Shown one piece after another: positions 26,307 through 36,452 of a DNA stretch of 64,000 nucleotides. The position numbers and the translations under genes were made by a program. Below the pieces are notes generated by a model, which did no database searches, had not been told where the DNA came from, and saw only the letters and a list, made by a program, of their open reading frames with translations. Where the stretch lies: positions 1-64,000 of the forward strand of contig SHNE01000034.1 of the NCBI GenBank assembly GCA_004295015.1, given 5' to 3'. This DNA is from Bacteroidota bacterium. GTDB lineage: Bacteria; Bacteroidota; Bacteroidia; AKYH767-A; 2013-40CM-41-45. Within the stretch, counting starts at the first letter, position 1. Each line of letters opens with the position of its first letter.

Positions 26307-27215
26307 TTAAAAATCAAGGGGCTTTTTAAAATCGAATATTCCACCTGTATGTATGAGGACGATTTTAGAACCCTTTGGAAAATAATTATTTGAAAGAAGA
26401 TCTATGCATGCGAAAAATAATTTTCCTGTATAAACCGGTTCCAATGGAATGCAGTAGTGATTGCTAAAGTTTTTGCAAAACAAATTCAATGTCTCAGTGC
26501 TTTTGGCATATCCTCCAAAGTGATAGTCGAAGAGAATTTTTGTCCGTTCTTTTGGCTCTCCTTGTCTGACTACTGATTCAGGAAGAAAGTTTTCACCTTT
26601 TAGTACCGAAACTCCAATAGTATTTTGCTTTTCATGGCTTGCGATGCTAATTCCGGCAAGTGTCGATCCCGTGCCGCAAGCCACCATAATGTGTGTGCTG
26701 TCTATCGGAATATCTTGCATTATTTCTACACAGCCTCTAACACCCGCAGCGTTGGAGCCTCCTTCGGGTATCATAAATAGTTCATCAGGAAAGCTAATCA
26801 GCTCAGGGAATTCACGTACACATCGTTCAGATAATTCAGATAAGAATTCAGCATTCTCACGAAGTCGGTACTCTTCACGACTGAGTGACAATAAATGCAT
26901 CCCACATTGTTTGAGAAACGTTTGTTGCGGATTGATAACCGTTTCATCTCCTCTTAAAATGCCAATCATGGGAATGTTGAGAATTTTTCCTGCTGCAGCG
27001 CAGGCCACAAGGTGATTGGAAAATTTGCCTCCAAAAGTCAATATGGCCTTCTTTCCTGAGTTTTTGAAGTCCAGGAGGTTATATTTGAGTTTTCGCCACT
27101 TATTTCCCGATAAAAATGGATGCGAGAGATCCTCGCGGAGAACGGATAGTTCAACACCTGCCTTAAGGCCAATTTCGGTTTGTATTTTCTGCAGAGGCGC
27201 TTTTAGAATATCCAT
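26307..27215 (-). CDS. PLP-dependent D-cysteine desulfhydrase/ACC deaminase-like enzyme
   Basis: This is a 302-residue fold-type II pyridoxal phosphate enzyme. The cofactor lysine is K39 in the motif LSGNKWRKLKYNL, followed by LTFGGKFSNHLVACAAAG, where Ser and Asn hold the substrate carboxylate. The phosphate cup is in MVACGTGSTLAG, with EGGSNAAGVRG just before it. Members either deaminate 1-aminocyclopropane-1-carboxylate or release H2S from D-cysteine, and most bacterial homologues are of the latter type. Sequence alone does not settle which applies. It is divergent from the DUF5522-hutU transcript. Confidence 0.88.
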   Translation of the reverse strand: MDILKAPLQKIQTEIGLKAGVELSVLREDLSHPFLSGNKWRKLKYNLLDFKNSGKKAILTFGGKFSNHLVACAAAGKILNIPMIGILRGDETVINPQQTFLKQCGMHLLSLSREEYRLRENAEFLSELSERCVREFPELISFPDELFMIPEGGSNAAGVRGCVEIMQDIPIDSTHIMVACGTGSTLAGISIASHEKQNTIGVSVLKGENFLPESVVRQGEPKERTKILFDYHFGGYAKSTETLNLFCKNFSNHYCIPLEPVYTGKLFFACIDLLSNNYFPKGSKIVLIHTGGIFDFKKPLDF

Positions 27216-27234
27216 AGCCTTTTTGATTCTGCGC

Positions 27235-27265
27235 TTTGTAAGAAGCTCAGGAATCGGTAAATTTG
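27235..27265 (+). promoter_or_regulatory. Consensus Bacteroidota promoter for DUF5522-hutU
   Basis: TTTG at 27235-27238 and TAAATTTG at 27258-27265 are separated by exactly 19 bases, the ideal -33/-7 pattern. It lies about 57 bases before the first ATG. Confidence 0.75.
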
Positions 27266-27321
27266 CAGAAATTTATTTGAAACGCTATTCGATTGACGAA
27301 CATCGAAACGTAAAAACAAAT

Positions 27322-27489
27322 ATGGCCATACATGAAAAATTTGAACCGGAAGATTATTATCTCTCACCGGAAGGCTATATTATTTTCACCGAAAAATATC
27401 ATTTGAAGAGAGGCTACTGTTGCCAGAGTGGTTGTAAGCATTGCCCATGGAACTTTAATAAGCCAAAGAAGAAAAAGGATTCACAATAA
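27322..27489 (+). CDS. DUF5522 Cys-rich small protein
   Basis: This protein of 55 residues starts [18 protein letters not shown]. It carries the strongly conserved DUF5522 core [13 protein letters not shown] followed by SGCKHCPW, with four cysteines arranged CC...C..C, suggesting metal binding. Its reading frame is open far upstream, but this ATG is the start that matches the family length and follows a consensus promoter. Function is unknown. It is 11 bases from the urocanase gene, so the two are probably cotranscribed. Confidence 0.85.
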   Translation: MAIHEKFEPEDYYLSPEGYIIFTEKYHLKRGYCCQSGCKHCPWNFNKPKKKKDSQ

Positions 27490-27500
27490 TTTTATTCATC

Positions 27501-29186
27501 ATGCAAACAGAGCTTCACACAGAGAAATTGGATTTAGCACAAAGTAAAACAGCTACCGGAACAAAAATTTCCTGCAAAGGTTGGATTCAGGAGGCTGCCT
27601 TAAGGATGCTCATGAATAACCTTGATCCGGAAGTTGCAGAATGTCCTGAAGATCTTATTGTGTATGGTGGCAGAGGAAAAGCAGCCCGTAATGTGCCCGC
27701 ATTTCACATGATTGTGAAAGCACTCAGAGACTTGAACGACGATGAAACATTACTTATCCAAAGTGGTAAAGCAGTAGGAATTTTACCAACACATAAAGAT
27801 GCACCTCGTGTGATAATCAGTAATTCACAGCTTGTTCCTCATTGGGCTAATTGGAAAGTTTTTGATGAGCTGGAAAAGAAAGGACTCATGATGTACGGAC
27901 AAATGACTGCCGGCTCATGGATTTACATTGGCTCGCAAGGGATTGTGCAGGGGACCTATGAAACATTCAATGCCCTTGCCGATAAACATTTTAAAGGCAG
28001 CTTAAAGGCTAAGTTATGTGTGACTGCCGGATTAGGCGGTATGGGTGGAGCTCAACCACTCGCTATAACAATGGCTGAAGGTGTTTGTCTGGCCGCTGAG
28101 GTTGAAGAGTGGCGAGCGCAGAAACGTATTGATACAAGGTATCTGGATTTCATCGAGCATGACATAGATAAAGCAATTGATAAGGCACTGGAGTTTAAAG
28201 CGAAGGGTGAGAATAAATCAATTGCAGTAATTTGTACAGCAGTAAAATTATTAAAGCGCTTGTTAGAGCGTGGAATTGTTCCGGATGCATTAACCGATCA
28301 GACTTCTGCTCACGATCCTCTGGTTGGCTATTTGCCGGAAGGTTTAACAATATCCGAAGCAGCAGTCCTCCGAGAGAAAAATCAGGAGAAGTATATTCAA
28401 ATGGCTTATGATTCCATGGCTGAGCATGTAAAGCTTATGCTGAAATTTCAGAAGATGGGTAGTGTTACATTTGATTATGGAAATAATTTGCGCGGAAGAG
28501 CCTTAGAACATGGTGTAACAAATGCATTTGATTTTCCGGGATTTGTTCCTGCATACATCCGGCCGCTTTTCTGTGAAGGAAAAGGTCCGTTTCGTTGGGC
28601 TGCCCTCTCCGGAGATCCACAGGATATTTTAGAAACCGACAAAGTAATTCTGGAACTTTTTCCTGAGAACAAGTCGCTGCATCGTTGGATAAAAATGGCA
28701 CAGGAACGAATTGCATTTCAAGGTTTGCCGGCCAGAATTTGCTGGTTAGGAATGGGAGAAAGGGAAAAAGCCGGACTTGCTTTCAATGAATTGGTGAAGA
28801 AAGGAATCGTTAAAGCTCCCCTGGTGATCGGAAGGGATCATTTGGATACGGGTTCAGTTGCATCTCCCAACCGGGAAACAGAGGCTATGCTTGATGGGAG
28901 TGATGCTGTGGCTGATTGGCCTGTGCTAAACGCACTTATTAATACTGCAGGAGGAGCCAGTTGGGTATCATTGCATCATGGGGGAGGTGTCGGAATGGGC
29001 TACTCCATTCACGCCGGTATGGTGATCGTAGCAGATGGTACTGATGATGCTCATCGTCGTTTAAAAAGAGTACTTAATAATGATCCGGCAATGGGAGTTA
29101 TACGACATGCAGATGCAGGATATGACATAGCAAAAGATACCGCGAGGAAATTTCGACTTAACATCGAGGATCATTTTAAATCATAG
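27501..29186 (+). CDS. hutU: Urocanate hydratase
   Basis: Urocanase adds water to urocanate, giving 4-imidazolone-5-propionate in histidine breakdown, with NAD+ as electrophile. The 561-residue protein matches the family over its whole length: [11 protein letters not shown] near the N-terminus, the NAD-binding Gly-rich [30 protein letters not shown] carrying the active-site region, and [20 protein letters not shown] near the end. No hutH, hutI or hutG is present in the window, so this copy is away from any full hut cluster. It is cotranscribed with the DUF5522 gene. Confidence 0.97.
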   Translation: MQTELHTEKLDLAQSKTATGTKISCKGWIQEAALRMLMNNLDPEVAECPEDLIVYGGRGKAARNVPAFHMIVKALRDLNDDETLLIQSGKAVGILPTHKDAPRVIISNSQLVPHWANWKVFDELEKKGLMMYGQMTAGSWIYIGSQGIVQGTYETFNALADKHFKGSLKAKLCVTAGLGGMGGAQPLAITMAEGVCLAAEVEEWRAQKRIDTRYLDFIEHDIDKAIDKALEFKAKGENKSIAVICTAVKLLKRLLERGIVPDALTDQTSAHDPLVGYLPEGLTISEAAVLREKNQEKYIQMAYDSMAEHVKLMLKFQKMGSVTFDYGNNLRGRALEHGVTNAFDFPGFVPAYIRPLFCEGKGPFRWAALSGDPQDILETDKVILELFPENKSLHRWIKMAQERIAFQGLPARICWLGMGEREKAGLAFNELVKKGIVKAPLVIGRDHLDTGSVASPNRETEAMLDGSDAVADWPVLNALINTAGGASWVSLHHGGGVGMGYSIHAGMVIVADGTDDAHRRLKRVLNNDPAMGVIRHADAGYDIAKDTARKFRLNIEDHFKS

Positions 29187-29260
29187 AAACAAATGAGCGG
29201 TTTTACAGATTCTCTGATTGCGGCAAGGTTATTGCTTCCAGGAGGTCATTATTTATTCCC

Positions 29261-29674
29261 ATGAAAAATAGAAATTCAATAGTACTCTTATGCATGTTCC
29301 TTGGTTCAATGCTTTTCATCAGCTCCTGCGAGAAGACGAATGACGAACTGGATACTGATAATCGTGAGAAGTTTTTAGGCATCTGGCGCGCAGTTTCAAC
29401 CGGACCGGGTGGGGACGTAAATTTCAATATGAATATTACGGCTTCGAACAGTGATCCTTCAGAAATTTTAATGGAAAATTTTGATGCTCTGGGAAACGGA
29501 ACGTATGTAGCCGGAAATATAAGCGGAAATTCAATTTCTATTCCAAGAAATCTTGTTCACTCTGACACGATTATCGGGGAAGGCAGGTACCTCAGCGACA
29601 AAACTCTGTCTTTTACCTATGAAGTGCGTGATGGTCAAACGGTAGAAAACCGGTCGGCAACAGCGAGAAGATAA
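29261..29674 (+). CDS. Small lipoprotein, unknown function
   Basis: The 137-residue protein has a signal sequence ending in a good lipobox (LFISSC), so it should be a lipoprotein. The mature part, after a charged linker (EKTNDELDTDNREKFLG), begins IWRAVSTGPGG. It contains beta strands (NFNMNITASNSD, GTYVAGNISGNSISIP, KTLSFTYEVRDG), a pattern like the lipocalin-like or META-like small lipoproteins of Bacteroidota. I recognise no defined family. It lies 74 bases downstream of hutU on the same strand. Confidence 0.75.
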   Translation: MKNRNSIVLLCMFLGSMLFISSCEKTNDELDTDNREKFLGIWRAVSTGPGGDVNFNMNITASNSDPSEILMENFDALGNGTYVAGNISGNSISIPRNLVHSDTIIGEGRYLSDKTLSFTYEVRDGQTVENRSATARR

Positions 29675-29788
29675 TTTGTACTATTTAATTACAAAGCTGT
29701 CCTCTCAGATTTTATCGTAGATTTCTTCATGCTGAGCGGTAGACTCAGAAATTTGGATTTACCAACTTCAAATAATCGCTTTATTTTT

Positions 29789-30448
29789 TTAAGCTAATTC
29801 AGCAAGAACAGTTTCTCCGCCACGCACTTTATCCTCAAGACTAACATTTATTTTGGTTCCTAGCGGCAGGTAAAGGTCAACCCGGGAACCGAATTTGATA
29901 AAACCCATCTCTCCACCCTGAGTCGCTGAATCACCGCTTTTAGAATAGCAAACTATTCTCCTGGCTAAAGCGCCCGCAATCTGACGGAACAGGATGGGGA
30001 CTTTAGCGTTGGTTTCAACAACAACTGTTGTTCTCTCATTATCCGTTGAAGATTTCGGATGCCATGCAACCAGATACAAACCCGGATGGTATTTAGAATA
30101 AGTTACTTTTCCACTCACAGGATAGCGGTTCACGTGCACATTAATTGGCGACATGAAAATCGATACCTGAATGCGTCTGTCTTTTAATACTTCTGTTTCA
30201 TTCGTTTCTTCTATTACAACTACTTTTCCATCGGCAGGTGCGATGATGTGTTTTTCATTTATCGGAGTAGTACGTTTTGGGTGGCGGAAAAACTGGAGAA
30301 CAATAAGAAACAAAACAATCGAAATGACTAAAATAAAGGTTTGAATGATCGGCCAGTTGTGAAGAAACTGTGCGCTTATACCATTGAGTAATCCCATTAA
30401 AAGAATGGTGATTAAAAGTGAAGGGTATCCTTCTTTATGAATTGTCAT
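29789..30448 (-). CDS. psd: Phosphatidylserine decarboxylase family protein
   Basis: This 219-residue protein of the short Psd class makes phosphatidylethanolamine from phosphatidylserine. Two adjacent N-terminal hydrophobic segments anchor it in the inner membrane. The middle has IIAPADGKVVVIEETN and the phospholipid-site motif SIFMSPINVHVNRYP with its conserved His. The self-cleavage site is FGSRVDLYLP, where the GS serine would become the pyruvoyl group. It is followed upstream by GDH and near cdsA, also a phospholipid gene, on the same strand. Confidence 0.92.
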   Translation of the reverse strand: MTIHKEGYPSLLITILLMGLLNGISAQFLHNWPIIQTFILVISIVLFLIVLQFFRHPKRTTPINEKHIIAPADGKVVVIEETNETEVLKDRRIQVSIFMSPINVHVNRYPVSGKVTYSKYHPGLYLVAWHPKSSTDNERTTVVVETNAKVPILFRQIAGALARRIVCYSKSGDSATQGGEMGFIKFGSRVDLYLPLGTKINVSLEDKVRGGETVLAELA

Positions 30449-30490
30449 CTAACTGATCTTGTTTTATTTTATGGAATAATAATACTTAGC

Positions 30491-31786
30491 TTAATATGAA
30501 CCTCTGGACTTTATGGCTGTAGCAACTTTTTCAAGGGCAAACATATAGGCAGCTATCCTTAGAGATACTTTATATTTCTGTGACATCTTCCACACATTGT
30601 TGAATGCCCTGGACATAGATCTGTCGGCGCGTTTGTGAATTTCATCCACAGCATAATAATATCCGAAACGATTTTGTGTCCATTCGAAATAGGAGACAGT
30701 TACACCTCCGCCATTGGCCAGAATATCCGGTACAACAATAATTCCATTCTCCTGAAGAATTTCATCAGCACCGGCAGTAATAGGCCCGTTGGCACCTTCG
30801 ACAATCAGCTTTGCTTTTATATCATTTGCATTTTTTCTGCTGATTTGATTTTCTAATGCACATGGAGCCAGGATACTTACTTCAAGCGTAAGTAATTCTT
30901 CATTGGTAATTTCCTTCCCGCCTTTGAATCCTTTTAGTACGCCATTATTTTCATTCCTGAATGCAATCGCTTTTTGTATGTCTATGCCTTTAGGATTGTG
31001 CCATGCTCCTGTGTGATCACTAATAGCTACAATACGGACCCCTTCAAGCTCCATATATTTCGCAGTGATAGAACCGACATTCCCGAATCCCTGAACTGCG
31101 GCTGTGGCCTTACTAAGGTTCAGTTTCATTTTTTTTGCTGCTTCAACGGTTGCCACATTTACTCCGCGGCCGGTAGCTTCGACTCTTCCCTCTGAACCAC
31201 CAAGATGCAGTGGTTTTCCGGTGACAACGCCCGGAGTGAATTCGCCTTTGAGCTTTGAGTACTCATCTACAATCCACGCCATTTCTCTTGGTCCTGTTGC
31301 AACATCCGGAGCCGGTATATCCTTGTCAACACCAAAGACATCGCGAAGTGCAACAGTATATGCTCGTGTAAGCCTTTCCAGTTCGCCTTCTGACATTTTC
31401 GAAGGATCACAGGTGATACCGCCCTTGGCTCCGCCATAAGGTATATCTGCAACAGCGCATTTCCATGTCATCCAGGCGGCGAGTGCTTTTACTTCATCGA
31501 GGTTTACATCCATGGAATAACGGATACCTCCTTTTGAAGGGCCTCGGCTAGTGCTATGTACAATTCGGTAACCTTCGAAGACTTGCATTTTCCCGTTGTC
31601 CATTTTCACCGGAAGACTTACCAGATATTGTCGATCAGGTGATTTTAAAATATTGTATGTTTCCTCATCCAGCCCGATAATTTTTGCAGCCTCCTGAAAT
31701 CGCTGCATCATTGATTCGTAGGGATTGTTTGATTCGGTCTGGCTTAAGTCTAGTGCTTTTTTCTTTTTGATTCCTGCAGTGATCAT
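30491..31786 (-). CDS. Glu/Leu/Phe/Val dehydrogenase (glutamate dehydrogenase-like)
   Basis: This cytoplasmic NAD(P)-dependent amino-acid dehydrogenase has 431 residues. The catalytic lysine motif PYGGAKGGITCDP, the substrate segment KGGIRYSMDVNLDEVKALA and the Rossmann motif VQGFGNVGS are clear. NGPITAGADEIL and PDILANGGGVTVSYFEW are typical of the hexameric GDH family of this length. Glutamate is the likely substrate, but valine or leucine dehydrogenases share these motifs. It lies between psd and cdsA in the same direction, 42 bases from psd. Confidence 0.92.
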   Translation of the reverse strand: MITAGIKKKKALDLSQTESNNPYESMMQRFQEAAKIIGLDEETYNILKSPDRQYLVSLPVKMDNGKMQVFEGYRIVHSTSRGPSKGGIRYSMDVNLDEVKALAAWMTWKCAVADIPYGGAKGGITCDPSKMSEGELERLTRAYTVALRDVFGVDKDIPAPDVATGPREMAWIVDEYSKLKGEFTPGVVTGKPLHLGGSEGRVEATGRGVNVATVEAAKKMKLNLSKATAAVQGFGNVGSITAKYMELEGVRIVAISDHTGAWHNPKGIDIQKAIAFRNENNGVLKGFKGGKEITNEELLTLEVSILAPCALENQISRKNANDIKAKLIVEGANGPITAGADEILQENGIIVVPDILANGGGVTVSYFEWTQNRFGYYYAVDEIHKRADRSMSRAFNNVWKMSQKYKVSLRIAAYMFALEKVATAIKSRGSY

Positions 31787-31927
31787 TCCGTCTGTTTTAT
31801 GGCAACGAAGTTAATAATATTAATCTGTCTGCCTGTTCGGCAAATATAAGTGTGTGATTTTTAGCCGTATGGCTTTGAGGTTTAGCTCTTGTAGGAGATA
31901 CTTATGCTGATAAGAGGCAATGAGTTT

Positions 31928-32752
31928 TTAGGAGAAAAGTAAGTGGAATACAAATACAAATGGTGCTGAAACGAAAAGTCCGTCGAAGCGGTCCAACACC
32001 CCGCCGTGCCCGGGCAATAAATTTCCAGAATCTTTTTTGTTCAGACTTCTTTTGAATAGTGATTCTACCAAATCTCCAAATGCACCGGAAACAATAATGA
32101 TACCTGCGGTGATCAACCAGTCAGTCAAAGTAAAACTCGATACAAAGTATGAGACTGCAAATGCAGCCAGCGTGCCCATTACCGCTCCTCCTATAAATCC
32201 TTCCCAGGTTTTTTTTGGAGAGATTCTTTCAAATAGTTTATGTTTTCCCAGATACTTTCCTACAAAATAGGCTCCGATATCTGTTGACCATAATATCATA
32301 AAGAAGCCAAGAATGTTTCCTCCATTGTAACCTGAATCATTTGCCTCTGAAGATTGAAAAGCGAAAAGGTAAAACATAAATAGGGGCGCTATGATATAAA
32401 TGAAGCCCAATAATGTAAAGGCAATATTCGTGAATGGTTTTAACGAGTGAGTGTACAGTTCACGAATGAAGATCAAGGATGGAACGATCAGGATTAGTGG
32501 TAATAGGTTGACAGGTATTTCGAAGGCACTGTGCAGCAAAGGTGCCAGAAATGGGAGTACTCCTAATATTAACCCGAACGATATTTGAGGCTGAACACCA
32601 TCGTCTTTGCAAAGGCGGTAAAATTCAAGTAAGCATAAGACAGCCATTAAGATGAGTAAAAGTAAGAAGCTGGTCTCACTCCATAGTATTGCACTGATCA
32701 TGATAAAAGCACCGGGGATTCCGGTAGCGAATCGCTTTGCAAGATTGTTCAC
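31928..32752 (-). CDS. cdsA: Phosphatidate cytidylyltransferase
   Basis: CdsA makes CDP-diacylglycerol from phosphatidic acid and CTP, the branch point of phospholipid synthesis in the inner membrane. The 274-residue protein has about seven or eight membrane helices. The C-terminal family signature is intact: GDLVESLFKRSLNKKD, then the segment ending PGHGGVLDRFDGL, with the metal- and CTP-binding Asp residues. Its start overlaps the stop of the DUF2007 gene by four bases, and it is part of the lutC-like/DUF2007/cdsA group seen in many Bacteroidota. Confidence 0.96.
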   Translation of the reverse strand: MNNLAKRFATGIPGAFIMISAILWSETSFLLLLILMAVLCLLEFYRLCKDDGVQPQISFGLILGVLPFLAPLLHSAFEIPVNLLPLILIVPSLIFIRELYTHSLKPFTNIAFTLLGFIYIIAPLFMFYLFAFQSSEANDSGYNGGNILGFFMILWSTDIGAYFVGKYLGKHKLFERISPKKTWEGFIGGAVMGTLAAFAVSYFVSSFTLTDWLITAGIIIVSGAFGDLVESLFKRSLNKKDSGNLLPGHGGVLDRFDGLFVSAPFVFVFHLLFS

Positions 32753-32955
32753 AGGCTGTTTTGTTCAATTAAAACTTGTGCAAGGATAGCGTTTTCTTCA
32801 GAAACATATACTTCAATATCGCCAATGCTGATATAGCTCGAATCTCTTTTGTCGACAACAACTGATGGAATATCATTATCCGCAAGAACGGCTCTGACGA
32901 TTTCGACCAGGTGTATTTTATTACTGATGTAAATTCTTTTCCATTCCTTCTCCAT
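32749..32955 (-). CDS. DUF2007 small protein
   Basis: This protein of 68 residues matches the DUF2007 (putative signal-transducing protein) pattern: an N-terminal strand WKRIYISNKIHLVEIVRAVL, then DNDIPSVVVDKRDSSY, then IGDIEVYVSEENAILAQ. The fold is a small ferredoxin-like or GlnB-like unit. The role is unknown. Its stop overlaps the cdsA start and its ATG lies nine bases after the LUD-domain gene, so these genes form one translationally linked unit. Confidence 0.88.
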   Translation of the reverse strand: MEKEWKRIYISNKIHLVEIVRAVLADNDIPSVVVDKRDSSYISIGDIEVYVSEENAILAQVLIEQNSL

Positions 32956-32964
32956 AATATTGTC

Positions 32965-33615
32965 TCAGGAAAGGTTGGAGTCGTCGATGAGAAAAACAAA
33001 AATATCACGCGGGCCATGCGCTGGAGACACAAGGGTTTTTTCAATATCTGCTGTGCGACTCGGGCCTGTTAAGGAGGCTATCATGGAAGGAATCTGATCG
33101 CTGTACTTATTTTTAATCAAAAGCAGCGCATCCTTCATTTCAGGTACAAGCTGAGAGGAATATGCGATGACGATATGTGAGGTGGGTACAGGAAATAATT
33201 TTCTTCCCGAACCCTGACGGGAAGAAACAATGACACTTCCCAAACGGGCAACCAATGCTTCACATTAAGGTAGACCTACCATGCCTTCGGGCAGATCATA
33301 ATCTTCCGTCGTATAAGGAAATTCAGCTTCGTCTAAAAAGTCGGTAATGTTTTTCTCCCAAACATGAAATCTGGTCCATTCAAATTGCTTGGAAAGGTCC
33401 ATAATATGTTCCAGTATTTCCAACTTGTTTTCACAAAACACAAATTTTCCTCCGACTGCCTGAAAAGCCATGGCAAATTGTTCCTCCAGACTTTGATCTT
33501 GCGTAGCATAAATGTTTTTATCCCAGTCAATCGCCGGAAATCGAGGAGGCGTTTTATTGATCAAAGCCTGCCGAATTTTTTTTAACATTTTCTCTCTGGA
33601 TGTGCTGTCTTGCAT
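32965..33615 (-). pseudogene. LUD-domain (LutC/YkgG-like) gene with one in-frame stop
   Basis: The two halves read as one LutC-like protein of about 216 residues. The first is 116 residues (MQDSTSREKMLKKIRQALIN to LPEGMVGLP). A single TAA at 33265-33267 follows, and the same frame continues directly with CEALVARLGSVIVSSRQ to the end. The sequence after the stop is exactly the conserved CEaLvAr.GSi.vSS core, so nothing is missing but that codon. Such proteins are linked to lactate use and, in Bacteroidota, often lie beside ftsH. The cause may be a true nonsense mutation, a sequencing error or, less likely, readthrough. Confidence 0.8.
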
Positions 33616-33756
33616 GGTATAATTTCAACAGGAGCGAAGATACAAAATGAGAGCAGAAAGGACCATTTTAGATGATTTTATTATGCCTTCTGATTAATAG
33701 ATCTGATGAGAAAGCCATCGGAAATTATTGTAGACTGTTTGTATTTTTATCCATGA

Positions 33757-33795
33757 AAAACGGCTCATTTTCCTTAGAAGATGAGCCGTTTAATA
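33757..33795 (-). terminator. Rho-independent terminator of ftsH
   Basis: The 11-base-pair stem aaacggctcat with atgagccgttt has a 12-base loop and is followed by T residues on the minus strand. It lies 14 bases after the ftsH stop. Confidence 0.82.
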
Positions 33796-33808
33796 AATAA
33801 TTGCGGAT

Positions 33809-35914
33809 TTATGCCAAACCGGGTTCGGTACCAGGGGGAGCATGAACAGTAGGGATTTCCGTTTCCGGGCTTTTTGTCTCAGGGCTCACTTTTTTATCTT
33901 CCCCATTGACTATAACCGGCTTCATGAGTACCTCGTGCCTGTCGGCCCACTGTCTCTTTCCAAAAATCTTTTCCAGGTCTTCTTTGAACAGAACTTCTTT
34001 CTCCAACAAATGCTTTGCAAGAATTACAAGCTTGTCCTTGTTTTTCAGTAGCAAGTCTTTCGTACGTGCATAAGCCGAATCGATTAGCTTTTTAACTTCT
34101 TCGTCGATCGTCTGTGCTGTCTTTTCACTATATGGTTTACCAAAGGTATACTCCTGCTGTCCGGATGAGTCATAAAAACTGACGTTTCCGATTTTATCAT
34201 TCAGGCCATAAATGGTTGTCATTGCATATGCCTGCTTGGTGATTTTCTCCAGGTCACTTAATGCACCCGTTGATATTTTTCCAAAAGCTATTTCTTCAGC
34301 TACACGACCACCAAGGGCTGCACATATTTCATCCATCAGCTGCTCTGTCGTAGTGATGGAACGTTCCTCCGGAAGATACCATGCAGCTCCAAGTGAATTT
34401 CCACGCGGAACAATTGTAACTTTTACCAAAGGATGAGCATGTTCGAGTAGCCAACTTACCGCTGCATGACCTGCTTCGTGATAAGCAATAACTTCTTTTT
34501 CCTGAGGAGAGATAATTTTATTTTTCTTCTCCAATCCACCAATGATACGATCAATCGCATCAAGAAAATCCTGTTTTTCAATGGAGGTCTTATTGCGACG
34601 GGCTGCTATGAGAGCTGCCTCATTACATACGTTAGCAATATCTGCTCCGGAGAAGCCGGGTGTTTGTCTGGCCAGGAAATCGAGATCTAAGGTGTCAGAG
34701 ATTTTTAAAGGCTTTAGGTGAACTTCGAAAATTTCTTTCCTTCCATTTAAGTCAGGTAGCTCAACGTAAATCTGTCGGTCGAATCGTCCGGGACGAAGTA
34801 ATGCTCTATCCAGTATATCTGCACGGTTGGTTGCTGCCACGATGATTACCCCGGAATTAGACCCGAATCCATCCATTTCAGTCAATAACTGATTCAATGT
34901 GCTTTCACGTTCATCATTGGCACTAAATGAGGGCGACTTTCCACGGGCGCGGCCTATTGCATCTATCTCATCGATGAATATAATACAAGGAGCTTTCTCT
35001 TTTGCCTGACGGAATAAGTCACGAACCCGTGATGCACCGACTCCAACGAACATTTCGACAAAATCTGAACCTGAGAGAGAGAAGAAAGGAACCTGGGCCT
35101 CACCGGCCATTGCTTTCGCAAGAAGTGTTTTACCTGTTCCGGGAGGTCCTACAAGCAAGGCTCCACGAGGAATTTTTCCTCCCAGTGATGTGTACTTCTT
35201 AGGATTTTTTAAGAAGTCAACAATTTCCATTACTTCAACTTTGGCTTCTTCAAGCCCTGCAACATCATTAAAGGTCACTTTTACTACAAGGTCCTTGTCA
35301 AAAAGCTGGGCCTTGGACTTGCCAATGTTGAAGATCTGACTACCACCACCTCCGCCACCCATTCGGCGCATGATCAGAATCCATATTATGGCAAAAAATG
35401 CAATCGGGAGAACCCAGTTGAGAACAACATCCCAATAGCTTCTCGTGTCTTGCTTATAATTTAAACCAACTTTTTCTGCCGGTAAAAAATCCTTTTGGGC
35501 TTCTTCAACTTTTTTGGCGAAGAGTTCAGCCGGACCTGTATTCAGGAAATAATGCGGACCCGGATTTTCAGATTTTCCAAAGCCTTTTGTGTTGACGGCT
35601 TTGTACTTTTCTTCAGACAATTTCTCACGCTTGATATAGATGTGGGCTACGTCATTGGTGACTTCTATTTTGTCTACATCTTTTGGAATCAACATCGTTC
35701 TTTCAAAGACATCGTATGTTGTTTCGTGTTCCGCAGATCCCCAGGAAAACATTTGGGTGACAATGAGTAATACGATGATTATACCGTAGATCCAATAGAA
35801 GTTGAAGTTGAACTTGGGATTCGTCGGAAATTTTTTCCCGTTCGATCCCTTAGACGGACTTCCCTTTTTCTGGTCTTCCGAATTCTCGTTATTGTTTTTT
35901 TTCTGGTCGCTCAT
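33809..35914 (-). CDS. ftsH: ATP-dependent zinc metalloprotease FtsH
   Basis: FtsH is a hexameric membrane AAA+ protease that degrades misfolded membrane proteins and regulators. The 701-residue protein has a charged N-terminus, a first membrane helix ([20 protein letters not shown]), a periplasmic domain and a second helix ([20 protein letters not shown]). The AAA module has Walker [13 protein letters not shown] (about residue 256), Walker [14 protein letters not shown] and the SRH segment [20 protein letters not shown]. The protease site HEAGH is at about residue 478. It ends in a polar tail. Gene order rsfS-ftsH-lutC-cdsA is usual for the phylum. Confidence 0.97.
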   Translation of the reverse strand: MSDQKKNNNENSEDQKKGSPSKGSNGKKFPTNPKFNFNFYWIYGIIIVLLIVTQMFSWGSAEHETTYDVFERTMLIPKDVDKIEVTNDVAHIYIKREKLSEEKYKAVNTKGFGKSENPGPHYFLNTGPAELFAKKVEEAQKDFLPAEKVGLNYKQDTRSYWDVVLNWVLPIAFFAIIWILIMRRMGGGGGGSQIFNIGKSKAQLFDKDLVVKVTFNDVAGLEEAKVEVMEIVDFLKNPKKYTSLGGKIPRGALLVGPPGTGKTLLAKAMAGEAQVPFFSLSGSDFVEMFVGVGASRVRDLFRQAKEKAPCIIFIDEIDAIGRARGKSPSFSANDERESTLNQLLTEMDGFGSNSGVIIVAATNRADILDRALLRPGRFDRQIYVELPDLNGRKEIFEVHLKPLKISDTLDLDFLARQTPGFSGADIANVCNEAALIAARRNKTSIEKQDFLDAIDRIIGGLEKKNKIISPQEKEVIAYHEAGHAAVSWLLEHAHPLVKVTIVPRGNSLGAAWYLPEERSITTTEQLMDEICAALGGRVAEEIAFGKISTGALSDLEKITKQAYAMTTIYGLNDKIGNVSFYDSSGQQEYTFGKPYSEKTAQTIDEEVKKLIDSAYARTKDLLLKNKDKLVILAKHLLEKEVLFKEDLEKIFGKRQWADRHEVLMKPVIVNGEDKKVSPETKSPETEIPTVHAPPGTEPGLA

Positions 35915-35989
35915 GTATAATTTTACTTAGAAAACCTATGTCAAAGTTGATGCCATAAGGCATTTGTCTGACAGGTCGTCATCCTACAA

Positions 35990-35997
35990 CAAAGTTA
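35990..35997 (-). promoter_or_regulatory. Candidate -7 element upstream of ftsH
   Basis: The minus strand reads TAACTTTG, a match to TAnnTTTG, five bases beyond the rsfS stop and about 75 bases before the ftsH ATG. No clear -33 element is present. Confidence 0.35.
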
Positions 35998-36001
35998 CGG
36001 A

Positions 36002-36418
36002 TTAATAGTTACTTGCTATTTTTTGAATTTCAGCATCGGCCCAAAGTCGTTCGATGCCATAATATTGGCGTTGTTCCTGCTTGAAAATATGGGCAACCAC
36101 GTTAAAATAGTCCATAAGGATCCACTCGGAATTTGTTTTTCCCTCTATGTGGAGGGGTTCTTCGCCAATCGTTTTGTAGACATATTCCTCCACTGACTTT
36201 GCAATCGCTTCAATATGAGTCTTGGAATCTGCGTGACAAATAATAAAAAAATCTGCAAAAGAATTTTTTATGTTTCTCAAATCGATACAAACAATTTCTT
36301 TGGCCTTTTTCTCCTGCATTCCTTCGACAATATTGTCGCGGATTATTTCTGATTCATTCAGTTTCTTTACAGACTTTTTGGCTACTTTTCGGACAGGAGA
36401 TTTTTTCTTATTGATCAT
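36002..36418 (-). CDS. rsfS: Ribosomal silencing factor RsfS
   Basis: RsfS binds ribosomal protein uL14 on the 50S subunit and blocks subunit joining when nutrients are scarce. The protein has 138 residues. A basic N-terminal extension (KKKSPVRKVAKKSVKK) is followed by the family core: IVCIDLRNIKNSFADFFIICHADSKTHIEAIAKSVEE (positions about 43-80) and EPLHIEGKTNSEWILMDYFNVVAHIF. Only the basic extension is longer than in most homologues. It is the first gene before ftsH and is divergent from birA, the usual arrangement in Bacteroidota. Confidence 0.95.
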   Translation of the reverse strand: MINKKKSPVRKVAKKSVKKLNESEIIRDNIVEGMQEKKAKEIVCIDLRNIKNSFADFFIICHADSKTHIEAIAKSVEEYVYKTIGEEPLHIEGKTNSEWILMDYFNVVAHIFKQEQRQYYGIERLWADAEIQKIASNY

Positions 36419-36452
36419 TCAGTGATATCGACGGATTTAAATATCTTAGTTG

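Noticed and set aside
26205-26393. A 62-codon plus-strand frame
   Set aside because: It overlaps the end of the PLP enzyme gene and ends without a recognisable motif; judged chance.
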